A stretch of DNA of 64,000 nucleotides from Gigaspora rosea (Eukaryota; Glomeromycota; Glomeromycetes; Diversisporales; Gigasporaceae): assembly GCA_003550325.1 (NCBI GenBank), contig QKWP01001875.1, positions 1 through 64,000 of the forward strand, written 5' to 3'. The translations under genes and the position numbers were made by a program. Shown one piece after another: positions 1 to 10,170 of the stretch (position 1 is its first letter; each line of letters starts with the position of its first letter). Under the pieces are notes generated by a model. It was not told the DNA's origin. It made no database searches and worked only from the letters and a program-made list of their open reading frames with translations.

Positions 1-23
1 AAAAAAAAAAAAAAAAAAAAAAA
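1..23. repeat. Poly-A run at the left edge
   Basis: The window opens with 23 consecutive A residues. This may be the tail of an element lying outside the window or an ordinary homopolymer; nothing else can be said because its left flank is not visible. Confidence 0.6.
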
Positions 24-152
24 TGTTGGATCTTTAAGTCTGATATCACAATATGCTTTTAACTAACATAAAAAATGCATTTTCAAGTTATAATAGAATG
101 ATAAATTACAAGTGATATACAGTAATTAATAAAATTATTTAATAAAGATTAC

Positions 153-406
153 CTCATTTATAAATTCTCCGTGATAATTATTTGCTTCATGAAGCAATTT
201 AAGCGCAACAGGAGTATCTATGTTTTGAATTTTATCAACCCATCTAGCATAATATGCAGTTGCAAATCCACCTTTACCTATCTCTTCAATCTCCGTAAAA
301 TCATCATAAGAAATCCACGATAACTGATATTTATTTTCTGTCAATATTTTTTTCAAATTATCTTCAATTTCAAGATTATGCTGCCATTCACATTCATTCG
401 CTGCTG
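153..406 (-). CDS. Protein kinase, N-lobe exon (partial, runs off left edge)
   Basis: One internal exon of a serine/threonine or TKL-type protein kinase. It encodes about 84 residues containing a glycine-rich ATP-binding loop, IGKGGFATAYYARW, and the beta-3 lysine motif VALKLL, which together form the first part of a kinase N-lobe. The residues just before the loop, LSWISYDDFTEIEEIG, match the lead-in usual in Rhizophagus kinases of this type. The exon is bounded by an AG acceptor at 407-408 and a GT donor at 151-152, and runs phase 2 to phase 0. The catalytic HxD and activation segment must lie left of the window or be missing. The reading-frame start at 356 is a TTG inside the exon, not a real initiator. 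Whether the whole gene is functional cannot be judged from here. Confidence 0.7.
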
Positions 407-721
407 CTATTTATTTATAAAATTTAACACTTACAGATTTTAATAATTATAAAGTTTATAATAATGATAATACCTGATGTTAAATCCTTTTCCCTAATCG
501 TTGAATTAAACATTTAAACTTATTAATACGTATATATAACAGATAATGATTTATACCCTAGTTACATAACAAGATCATAAAACTATCAATCGAATTCAAG
601 GATCAGGTGTAATTACTTATAATTTCATCTTTTTATAATTTTTTATTTCGATTTCAATTACACTTGATCACATTATATAATTGCGTTAAAATACACGTGT
701 AAATTTAAGTTTAATTAAAAT

Positions 722-1633
722 TTACCTTTGATACCAGTATTTTGCTTTATGCATGTCCCTTGTTATTCCAATTCCATTTCGATAACATTCTGCAACTTTT
801 GACATTCCACTAGCGTAACCCATCTCTGCTGATTTTAGATAATGAATGCTTTATGTTCATCCTTTTCAACTCCAATTCCTCCATCATAACAATATCCAAC
901 ACTATATGTTCCATCAGCGGCACCCATCTCTGCAGATTTTTGATAATAAATGAATGCCTTATGTTCATCCTTTTCAATTCCAATTCCTTTTTCATAACAA
1001 TATCCAACCTGAAATGTTCCACCAGCGTGACCCATCTCTGCAGATTTTTGATAATAAATGAATGCCTTATGTTCATCCTTTTCAACTCCAATTTCATCCT
1101 CATAACAGACGCCAAGTGTAAATACTCCAATAGAATCACCCATCTCTGCAGATTTTTGATAATAAATGAATGCCTTATGTTCATCCTTTTCAATTCCAAT
1201 TCCTTTTTCATAACAGACACCAACGAAAAATACTCCAAAAGAATCATTCATTTCTGCAGATTTTTGGTAATAATTGAATGCTTTGTGTTCATCTTTTTCA
1301 ACCCATTTACCATAACGATAGCAACTCGCAAGAACGATTTGAATCGTAGGATTGGTTTGATCATCTAAGCAAAAATCGATAATATTTACTGGATTTTGCT
1401 TTTTTTTTTATTAGAAATTGTTCTAACGTTTCAAAAATTGATTCATAATTTATGCCTTTCAATTTTTCTTTATTATGGAGATCACACATTTCTTTAACAA
1501 TTTCATTTAGAAAACATTGTGAAAGATCCTTTAAATTGTTATCTTCTAAAGACAACTGGGTAATATTGTTGGTTATTTGAGAAATATCTGATGAACTGTC
1601 GATTTTTTCAAATATATTATTGTAATTTGACAT
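722..1633 (-). pseudogene. Sel1-repeat protein with two frame breaks
   Basis: A Sel1-like-repeat (SLR) protein; such solenoids of paired helices mediate protein-protein contacts. The ATG at 1633 opens a 90-residue helical N-terminal region (MSNYNNIFEKIDSSS). About six 36-residue repeats follow, each with a core like VGYCYEKGIGIEKDEHKAF followed by YYQKSAEMG. The repeats keep a strict 108-bp DNA period (for example at 853, 961, 1069 and 1177) and are very similar in DNA, so they expanded recently. Two breaks split the frame. The first lies in a run of 10 T (1400-1409), where one base too many separates the N-terminal frame from the repeats. The second is a 4-bp deletion near 836-840 in the last repeat; past it the frame continues to a TAA at 722-724. 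Either could be an assembly error, but together they suggest a pseudogene. A kinase exon follows on the same strand about 315 bp downstream. Confidence 0.75.
853..1284 (-). repeat. 108-bp coding tandem repeat (Sel1 units)
   Basis: Four near-identical 108-bp units encode the Sel1 repeats of the gene above. The strict period and high nucleotide identity point to expansion by slippage or unequal exchange rather than old divergence. Confidence 0.75.
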
Positions 1634-1740
1634 TTTGACGCAAAAAAAGTGTAGAGTTTGAAATGGAAGTTATGTATTACATTGCGCAATGTACGATTTA
1701 TATGCTTTTAGATGCAATTACTACATACGTAGTGCAACAC

Positions 1741-2570
1741 TGAAAAGCCTGTCAACGAAGTGACAGGGCGATCATTATTGCGAGATCAGATGACTTTATG
1801 ACCGATCACGTACAGGTTTTGTTATGTATCCTTTTATGGTTATTCTTTTGATTATTGTCGTGAGATTTTGTAACTTGTTTTTACAGGTAATTTCAGACTT
1901 GCATATGATTTTGATTTTCACATGGTTATGATTATTGTTAGATCGATAATGGGAGTAAGGGATAATGACTGTGGCCAAGTATGAACCAGTAATACGGGAG
2001 GAGTATTTAAGGCCAAGAACTTCGGTAAAGAAGGTTATCTTTCTTTTCGCTATCGCTCGCCTTGTGAAGGCTGGCTCTATCTTCCTCCCTTACCCACCCG
2101 AATTCAAGCAAGCTGTGTTGTTTCTTTTGTTATGTCAGGCTCCACGGCTGCATTAGCAGTGCAAGGACCTGTAGTGTACCTGGCTCCACGGCTGCAAGTG
2201 GCAGTGCAAGGACCAGAGGTAGTTGGATCCACGGCTGCAAGTAGCAGTGCAAGGATTAGTTGTTGTATTTGGCTCCACGGCTGCAAGTGGCAAGTTGTTG
2301 TATTTGGCTCCACGGCTGCAAGTGCAGTGTAAGGACCATAATGAAAAGCCTGTCAACGAAGTGACAGGGCTATGATTATTGCGAGATCAGATGACTTTAT
2401 GACTGATCATGTACATGTATCCTTTTATGGTTGTTCTTTGATTATTGTCGTGAGATTTTGTAACTTGTAGGGTAAGCGATAATGACTGTGGCCAAGTATG
2501 AACCAGTGATACGGGAGGTGTATTTAAGGCCAAGAATCTCAGTGAAGAAGGCTCCACGGCTGCATTAGCA
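1741..2570. repeat. Duplicated segment carrying two minisatellite arrays
   Basis: The block starting TGAAAAGCCTGTCAACGAAG at 1741 recurs at 2341, with the same order of downstream landmarks in both copies: a GATCAGATGACTTTATGAC stretch, then GACTGTGGCCAAGTATGAAC at about 1969 and 2483, then a minisatellite. The two copies are a tandem duplication of roughly 500-600 bp. No credible coding frame spans it; the open frames here come from the repeat units. Confidence 0.8.
2138..2340. repeat. GC-rich 44-bp minisatellite, array 1
   Basis: Five units start with GGCTCCACGGCTGCAAGTGG or a close variant at about 2138, 2182, 2225, 2271 and 2306, so the spacing is 35-46 bp. It is GC-rich in an AT-rich neighbourhood. 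Confidence 0.8.
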
Positions 2571-2855
2571 GTGCAAGGACCGATAGTATGTATACCTGAC
2601 TCCACGGCTGCAAGTGGAAGTACAAGGACCAGAGGTAGTTGGCTCCGCGGCTGCAAGTGACAGTGCAAGGACCTGTTGTGTACCTGGATCCACGGCTGCA
2701 AGTGGCAGTGCAAGGACCAGAGGTAGTTGGATACGCGGCTGCAAGTGGCAGCGCTAGGACCTGTTGTTGTATTTGGCTCCACGGCTGCAAGTGGCATTGC
2801 AAGGACCAGTTGTTGTATTGGCTCCACGGCTGCAAGTGGCAATGCAAGGACCATA
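2549..2855. repeat. GC-rich 44-bp minisatellite, array 2
   Basis: Seven units of the same minisatellite as array 1 start near 2549, 2599, 2641, 2686, 2728, 2775 and 2820. Units alternate between two linker types (AGAGGTAGTTG and TGTTGTATTTG), so the array has some higher-order structure. Confidence 0.8.
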
Positions 2856-2859
2856 AGAA

Positions 2860-4180
2860 TGAACCTAGCTCATACCGGCAGGAACACGTTACCGATTCTC
2901 TTTTAAGATATGGGAAGATTCGACGGTTTCCCTCTATATGAAGGCATCATAGGTGTCCATTTCGTTTGCTGTTATGATGAATGCATGTCGTTATGGTGGA
3001 AAATGTGATTATGTATATTAGAGCCAATAGGGTAGCGAGCCCTAATCCCATATGTTTTTCAGAATTTGTAAATAAAGTCATTCAGTTTTTTTGTATAAAG
3101 TCAGATGATCGAGCAATAATAATTCACGACATATTGATGCGTCGGCTAAGTCACTCTAGGGTTACTGTATAATCATGAAGATTGCCTTTTGTGGCTTATA
3201 TGAATTAAGGCTTATATTGAAAAAGACAATAGTCATGCATACAATTGTATGTGTTTAAGATTATAGAAATGCATGTGATTGAGGTTAAAAGAAATTCATA
3301 CGATTGGAATAAAAGATACATGTGGGCGTAAATTGGGAAATTTAGTGCTTTCTTATTTTGCTTGTATTGTCCACTTGTTATCTTTGCTGCCCAATTACGA
3401 TTTGGCTTCTTCGTGACTGGCCCACCACCCCCCTCCTTCAAGTCGTTGCACCTAGCACTTTGCCACTTGTCATGCATAGTAGGTTGAATGCGCCACACCA
3501 CAGTGTTGGGTTGGCTCGAACTAAAAAAAAAAGGTAAAGTAGATTGCGCCACACCATAGCGTTGGCTCCTCATTTTGTACTTCGTTACCACGATGACCAT
3601 AGTGACAAATTGTTAAATGACACGTAACATATAGTAAAATTTGATAAAAGAGTACAAGTATGCTATAATCGAAGAGAAAGTAGTGAAGTGGTGCACTTCA
3701 TAATGTCATGTTTAATAAAAGATCCGAGCGTGAATAATTCAAATTATCGTTAATTATACTTTTCAAAAAAAAAACACACAATTCTATCTGTTTATAGCAT
3801 TTTACAATTTTTCAACGGTAATATTATTATTTAGCTTTATATGTTGAAAATTTTAATATTGAAAAAAACCAACATAGTAATACCCGATAGCAAAAGTATA
3901 AAACAGCTTGAACATTACTACGGTATGCTTACCCTAACTATTATAAAGTTGATAACAGCATAAAAAAAAAATAAAGGTTTGGAACAAAATGCTTGTAGAC
4001 TGAAATGGTAAGCTCAATACTCATTTTACTATTAAATTTATTCCTTTGATGCAATAAACATGCTAAAAAATTTTTTTGTTAATTAAAATTTAAGTAATAT
4101 CCACATATTTCGACCAATGTTTAAAATTGGCTTACACAAGATACAAATATAAAAGAGCTTTTTTAATGTGCAAGTATTTA
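2860..4180. other. Intergenic, no supported gene
   Basis: No gene is recognised. A 131-codon open frame on the minus strand (3205-3600) has no recognisable domain and covers two degenerate copies of TGCGCCACACCA (near 3490 and 3545), so it is probably not coding. The rest is AT-rich unique-looking sequence. Confidence 0.5.
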
Positions 4181-4189
4181 TGCAAGTTG

Positions 4190-4520
4190 GGGACCGGGCC
4201 GGCCGGGCCTTTTTAGGACGGACCAAAGGACTGTCGGTCCTAATAGTAAATATCAAATAAACTAAATATTATCATGATAATACGCATTTTGAAACAACTA
4301 TAAATTTTTTGTTAAAATTCAATTACAAACCCCTTAGTTTGTTAATCAAGATTAAACCACGTTCAATGTATAATGAAAATGTGCTGTTGTTAAAGTTAAT
4401 AAAATAGAGAAATTTATTAATGACAGCAATGGCGTGATCTAGTGATACAGGTCGGTCCCGGCCCAACGGCCGGGTCGATGGGCGGGTCTGCACCTTTGTG
4501 GGCCGGGCCGGTCGATAAGA
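4190..4520. other. GC-rich blocks resembling hAT terminal regions
   Basis: Two GC-rich islands, at 4190-4240 and 4440-4520, are built from GGGCCGGCCGGGCC-type words in AT-rich DNA. A related block lies at 5465-5510 just before the hAT transposase fragment; the 4190 and 5465 blocks share a GCCTTTTTAGGAC-like stretch in the same orientation. They are plausibly ends of hAT elements, but no target duplication was found. Confidence 0.4.
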
Positions 4521-4726
4521 AAAGTGTCACTTCTAAAGCATAACTCAAGCTAAAAATTGACTAAAAATCAGCTAGTCATTTATAATAATGCAGGAGAAAT
4601 GCTTTATGATCTCTATCTTCAATTATCAGAAACATAATTTTAAAAGTGCCTGTCTATTACATATAAAATAACCATATAATTTTCTCTCATTTAGGTGATA
4701 AATTAGAAATGTAAATGGGTGGCAAT

Positions 4727-4968
4727 CGATTACAGCAGTTTTATAATTTCTGGACCACCTAAAAATTTTTTCGTTTTCTGAAACCTCTTCGATCCCGTTC
4801 TAAGAATCACTACCTATTCGGAAACTATTGCTGTGCTTGTAACTTCGATACGGAGACAGCAAAGTAGTTTCTGAAAAGGTAGGTGATTCTTAGAACGGGA
4901 TCAAAGAGGTTTCGGAAAACGAAAAAATTTTTAGGTGGTCCAGAAATTATGAAAACAGCTGTAATCGA
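4727..4968. mobile_element. Fold-back element with ~108-bp arms
   Basis: The left arm (4727-4834) and right arm (4856-4968) are near-perfect reverse complements around a loop of about 20 bp. Matching landmarks are TTCTGGACCACC against GGTGGTCCAGAA and GATCCCGTTCTAAGAATCAC against its complement. The element would form a long hairpin in RNA or single-stranded DNA. It abuts a CCGACA element at its right end. It encodes nothing, so it is most simply a non-autonomous fold-back/MITE insertion. Confidence 0.8.
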
Positions 4969-5249
4969 CAATCACTTCACCGACATAACATTTCACCGAC
5001 AATTATTTACCAACAAGTTCATTTTACCGACAGTTTATTTTACCGAAGCTCATTTCACCGACAAAGTCATTCTGGTCATTGTCGTTAGGGTCATGGTAGA
5101 ATAAGGTAGAATTAGGGCTAAATTTAGTGTGCTTTTTGCAAAAAAACTTGTCGGTGAAACAAACTGTCAGTAAAATGAACTTGTTAGTGAGTATTTGTCG
5201 GTGAAATGTTATGTCGGTGAAGTGATTGTAGGTGAAATAATACGAACCC
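4969..5249. mobile_element. CCGACA inverted-repeat element, copy 1
   Basis: The left half is a run of TTCACCGACAA-type words spaced about 20-24 bp apart (4970-5065); the right half (5147-5249) is the same words in reverse complement (TTGTCGGTGAA). The core contains GGTCATTGTCGTTAGGGT. The right end reads, in reverse complement, GGGTTCGTATTATTTCAC, identical to the left end of copy 3 at 49541. The left terminus is missing where the fold-back element abuts. Confidence 0.75.
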
Positions 5250-5567
5250 TTAGTAAATAGTGAATATAATATAGGGAACAGAAATGTTCGGACAATCAAT
5301 CAACATAAAATACCAAAGTGCCGGAATTTTTCTCAAGGACAAAAAGAATAAAAATTAAATAATTTAATATACTAGAATTCGACAAGAAACTACCTGGTAA
5401 CCTTTAACACATTTAATATACTGTATGTTGACTGATTCTGATTAGAAAAAATTACACTAGCAAAATGGTCGGCCCGGTCGACTGGCCCGCGCTTTTTTAG
5501 GATCGACCCCTTATCACTAGCATGATCAGTTGATTTACAGTTTGCACTGTATTTGTGCGAAATAATG

Positions 5568-5713
5568 CCTATGGGCATTATTTGGAACACGAGTTTGAAA
5601 CAAGCTAATGATTAATTTAGCCGAGGATTTTTAATGATAAAAATTAAAATTTGCATTCGACTAAATTAATTATTAGCTTGCCTCAAACTCGTGTTCCAAA
5701 CAACGCCTATATG
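5568..5713. repeat. Inverted repeat within the hAT remnant
   Basis: The arm at 5581-5624 (starting TTTGGAACACGAGTTTGA) is the reverse complement of 5657-5700 with about four mismatches. Weaker pairing extends outwards by about 13 bp on each side. The right arm is the 5' part of the hAT coding remnant, so a piece of the transposase was duplicated in inverted orientation. Confidence 0.75.
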
Positions 5714-5878
5714 CAAATACAAGATTATCTAGCTATTATGTCTACTAGTTTTCAATGTGAACAACTATTTAGTTTAGCTGGATTAACAGTTACTAAATCA
5801 CGAAATTCTCTTGATAATGAAACTGTTCGGGCTGTTTTGTGTTTAAAATCTTGGTTTACTGAAGACTTACCATTCTAA
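5690..5878 (+). pseudogene. hAT transposase, C-terminal dimerisation domain remnant
   Basis: This is the last 60 or so codons of a hAT-superfamily transposase. The peptide contains IQDYLAIMSTSFQCEQLFS followed by LAGLTVTKSRNSL and LCLKSWF, the conserved order of the hAT C-terminal dimerisation region (YLA-I-x-S-x-x-ERLFS, then a T-x-x-RN motif, then LK-W). It ends at a TAA (5876-5878). The catalytic DDE core, the BED zinc finger and a start codon are absent; immediately upstream is only an inverted copy of this fragment's own 5' part. It is a dead fragment. The nearby GC-rich blocks (4190-4520 and 5465-5510) may be relics of its ends. Confidence 0.85.
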
Positions 5879-5879
5879 A

Positions 5880-6284
5880 TTTTAATTTTACAAAAAATTT
5901 TTTTTCCTGCTAGCAGGTTTTTTTTTTATATAAGTATATAATTTTATGATGCTTATAAAATATGTATAAAACTTTTATCTATAACATTTTACCGATTAAA
6001 ATTTTTTTGATTTTTAACTTGGAAATAACCCGATACTAGTAGTATACTTTATTTTTAATATTTGTAAATGCTAACAATATTATATTAATAAATATTTTTG
6101 TTCAATGCAAGTAACATCTAATCGTTTTGTTAATTTACTTTAATATTTCATATATTAAGACAATTCTTGTCTTGAATTAGTACAAGATTGAACATTTGGC
6201 GTGCCAATTATGATTATAATTATCAATTATCTCTTGACAACTGATTGCACAAATCTTACCAACTAGGTTCACTTGATTTACTTG
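5880..6284. other. Intergenic AT-rich sequence
   Basis: No gene. A perfect 12-bp palindrome, CCTGCTAGCAGG, lies near 5907 just downstream of the hAT fragment, followed by a T-rich stretch. The rest shows nothing recognisable. Confidence 0.5.
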
Positions 6285-6690
6285 ACTATAACTAAATAGT
6301 AGTAATTCAGTTATTTTATTAATAATTGTTATAACATCTTAAAAATTTCACAACTGTTATTTCTAAGTCATTATAAGATTGTAACTAAATCATGGTAATT
6401 CAGTTATTTATTAATAGTTGTTATAACATTTAAAAATTTCACAACTATGTTATTTCTAAATCATTATAAGATCATAACTAAATCATAATAATTTGTTTAT
6501 TTATAACTAAATTATAATAATTTGTTATTTATTTATGATTTCCTAACTATCTTTTTCCTAAGTCATTATGAGATTATAATAATTCATTTACTTATTAATA
6601 AATTGTTATAATGTCCTAAAAATTTCACAACTATGTTATTTTAAAGTTGTTATAAGAACATAGCTAAATTGTAATAATTCATTTAATTTT
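6285..6690. repeat. 93-bp minisatellite
   Basis: About four degenerate copies start with ACTAAATCATGGTAATTCAG or a variant near 6291, 6384 and 6477, and each contains CCTAAAAATTTCACAACTATG. The period is 93 bp between the first three copies; the later ones are rearranged. Confidence 0.65.
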
Positions 6691-7034
6691 TTAAAAAAAA
6701 TCATGGTATGTTATCCATTTTGGGCTATTACTATATCAATGCAAAGTTGTTAAGTCTACTGTAATGTTTAGATAATAATTTTTTTCTAAATCGTCATAAA
6801 GTATTATGTAATCATAACTAAATCTTTGCAATTCTTTAATTCTAAGTAAAATCATAGCAATGTCTTAGTGATATTATACTAAAAACATAGACTATATGTT
6901 TTAATGTTATTATATTATTAATTTTAAAATCATTACTAAATGGTTTGATCAAGTAAAAATTTTAATTTTATAATATAACTATTTAGTAACTTAATTATAA
7001 TAGTAGCTTCACAAAAATATTACTTTTTGTAAAG

Positions 7035-7235
7035 CACTAAGCCAATTAGGTTGATTTAACTACTAATAGATGCACTTAATGAGCTCTACAACTTTTAATT
7101 AATGTCTTTGGTTGTTAACTTAATAAAAAAATATTTTTTATTGAACTTTACTCAAATTCTAGCATATTTAATATTATAGGAATTTTGCCACAAATTATAA
7201 TATATAAATTGTGCTGATCTTATCCAGATTAGCAA
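7035..7235. mobile_element. Relic of a TTAA-flanked MITE
   Basis: The right end reads CTGATCTTATCCAGATTAGC and is followed by TTAA. The interior GAGCTCTACAACTTTTAATT is related to the complete element at 8770-9146. The left part is not recognisable. Confidence 0.55.
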
Positions 7236-7239
7236 TTAA

Positions 7240-7965
7240 ATAAAAATTTTTTATATAATAACTATAAGGGGAGTAACAAAAATCAGGTGATTTTTTAGGG
7301 GGGAGGGGGTAAAAAAAGTTAAAATTATATATAAGAACCTGACTATTTATATATTAAGGAAGAGGGAGGGGGTAGGCCTCTGATAAAAAATAGTCAGGTG
7401 ATTAATGACACTGCCCTAATTATATGCTAACTAAAAATTATTTTTATTTTTTTGATATCTATAAAGAATTTAAGATTATTTACAAAATGAAAATTTATAA
7501 TTTTTTAAAAAACATTAATTTTAAAACTTTTGCCTTATTTTTTTTGATTTAATTTAATAAAAATTTAAAATTTAACCCTTACCACCTTAATAAAAAGTTG
7601 TAGAATTTAAATTAAATAACTTATTATTATAATTATAATTTTTATAAATTATTAAGAAAATTTAGACTTTACTTATTGGTAACTAACAATTTTTTTTCTT
7701 CAAAAATATATAAAAATTTGAGAAATTTTTTAAAATTTTAACAGTAAAATTAAAAATTGTGGTTGCTAAAAATGTAATATCTTTGTTAAAATTAAAAGTA
7801 AAATCATAAAATTTAAATAAATTATTTATAAAAGATATATCTTTAATTTTTATTTAATAATAGAAGGGACAAGCTTAAAAAATTTTGGGGAAAATTTAAA
7901 AAATTGTTTTCAAAAATCATTTCAGCAGGCAAATTTTTGCTGATGGTTTAAGGGATAGTTATCTA
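7240..7965. other. AT-rich sequence with two G-rich tracts
   Basis: No gene. G-rich tracts GGGGGGAGGGGG (about 7298) and GGGAGGGGG (about 7364) flank a short inverted repeat (CCTGACTATTTA against TAAAAAATAGTCAGG, about 7338-7402). AATCAGGTGATT-like words occur on both sides of this unit. Confidence 0.5.
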
Positions 7966-8769
7966 CTAATAATTTAACCAAAACTTTTTATTAAAATATA
8001 TATATTAGAAATGAAGATGTATAAATTATTAAATAACAATATTAAAAATAATTACAATTAAACTTATACTTACGGTCTAATAATTTAACAAAAGCATTTA
8101 TTAAAATATACATTATTAGAAATAATAATGTATGAATCGTCAAACAATAAATTTAAAAATAATTATAATTAAGCTCATACTTACCCGCTAATAATTTAAC
8201 AAAAGCATTTATTAAAAATATATTATTAGAAATAATATTGTATGGATCATTGAACAATAATCATAAAAATCATTATAATTAAGCTCATACTTACGTGCTA
8301 ATAATTTAACAAAAGCATTTATTAAAATATATACAATTAGAAATAAAATATATAAATTATTAGATAACATTAGGCTTATTCTTACGTGCTAATAATTTAT
8401 CAAAAACATTTATTAAATATATATTATTAGAAATAAAGATGCATAAATTATTAAATAACGATTTTAAAAACAATCAAAATTAAGCTTATACTTACCAACT
8501 AGTAATTCAACACAAAAGTATTTATTAAAATATAGATTATTAGTAATAAAAATGAATAAATTATTTAATAACAGTATAATTAAACCTATACTTACCATCT
8601 TTTATCAAAAAGATTTTATTAACATATAAGTTATTAGAAATAAAAATATGTAAATTATTAAATAGTCATTTCAAAAATAATTATAATTAAGCTTTTACTT
8701 ACTGGCTAATAATTTAAAAGCATTTATTAAAATATAGATTATTAGAAATAAAAATGTATATATTATTAA

Positions 8770-9146
8770 TTGATGATCCGGATAAGATCTGCAGAATTAC
8801 TATATTGGGACAATAGTAAATTTTGGGAATAAGTACAATATAAACTTTTATTATATGCTGAAATCTTACAACTACCTCTATGGTAAGTGATTTTTTTATT
8901 AAGCTAACAGCTCAAGTCAATTAATTGAAAGTTGTAGAGCTCACCGAGACGCATCTAATGGCAATTAGATCATTCAAATTGGCCTAGTATACGCCGAGAT
9001 ATCACTAAAAATGATCAGATGACTATATAAATTCCATGTAAACAAGGTAGTTGTAAGATTTCAGCTTATAATAAAAACATAGTAAATCCAGTGTAAATCC
9101 CCAAATTCAAATATAAAAATTCTGCAGATCTTATCCGAATCAGCAA
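8770..9146. mobile_element. MITE with TTAA target duplication inside satellite 1
   Basis: The 377-bp element starts TTGATGATCCGGATAAGATC and ends with the complement of TTGCTGATTCGGATAAGATC, giving terminal inverted repeats of about 27 bp. TTAA flanks both sides (8766-8769 and 9147-9150), as in piggyBac-type transposition. A second inverted pair, GCTGAAATCTTACAACTACC and its complement, lies further in. No coding capacity. Confidence 0.75.
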
Positions 9147-9327
9147 TTAAATAATTTTAAAATCATTATAATTAAGCTCATATTTACCCGCTAATAATTT
9201 AACAAAAGTATTTATTAAAATATATATTATTAGAAATAATAACATATGAATCATTAAGCAATAATTTTATAAATAATTAGAATTAAGCTTATACTTACGG
9301 GCTAATAATTTAAAAAAGGAGGCTGTT

Positions 9328-9599
9328 AAATATCGCAGGTTAATATGATTGGCCAATTAGATCACAGGATCTTGTGTAACAAAACGAACGAAAAATTAGA
9401 AAAATTACAAAAAAATTCAAAATTTTTAAATAACTTGAAATTTCATTATGTAAACTAGTCTTGGGCTTCTAATTAAAAGTTTTTAGCGCTTAATTTTGCA
9501 TATATATATGCACCCTCTAACCTAATATTAATACTAGTTCAGACCCTCACCCTAACTAATAATCATTTTGATTTTTTTTAAATATTAACCTGCGATATT
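9328..9599. mobile_element. MITE with AATATCGCAGGTTAATA ends inside satellite 1
   Basis: The left end AATATCGCAGGTTAATA (about 9330) and right end TATTAACCTGCGATATT (about 9583) are perfect inverted repeats around a non-satellite interior of about 240 bp. No open frame of note, and no clear target duplication. Confidence 0.75.
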
Positions 9600-10170
9600 G
9601 CAACCTGCTAAATTTATCAAAATCCTTTAAAAAAAATATTTAGTAAAATATAAATTATTAGAAATAAAGATATATAAAGTATCAACTAATAGTTTAAAAA
9701 TAATTATAATAATAAGCTTACCAACTAATAATTTAAGAAAAGCATTGATTAAAATATATATTAATAGAAATAATAGCATATGAATCATCAAACAATAATT
9801 TTAAAATAAAGCTTATACTTACTCACTAATAATTTAACAAAAGCATTTATTAAAATATATATTATTAGAAATGAAGATGCATAAATTATTAAATAACAAT
9901 ATTAAAATAATTATAATTAAACTTATACTTACGTGCTAATAATTTATTAAAATATATATTATTAAAAATAAATTATCAAATAAAAATTTTAAAAATAATT
10001 ATAATTAAACCTATACTTACTAGCTAGTAATTTTAAAAAAAAATTATTATAATACATTTATTAGAAACAAATTATCAATAACAATTTTAAAAATAACTAC
10101 AATTTATCTTATACTTACCAGCTAATAATTTAATAAAAATATTTATTAAAATATATATTATTAGAAATAA

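Noticed and set aside
3205-3600. 131-codon minus-strand open frame
   Set aside because: It has no recognisable domain, overlaps two short degenerate repeats and shows no gene context.
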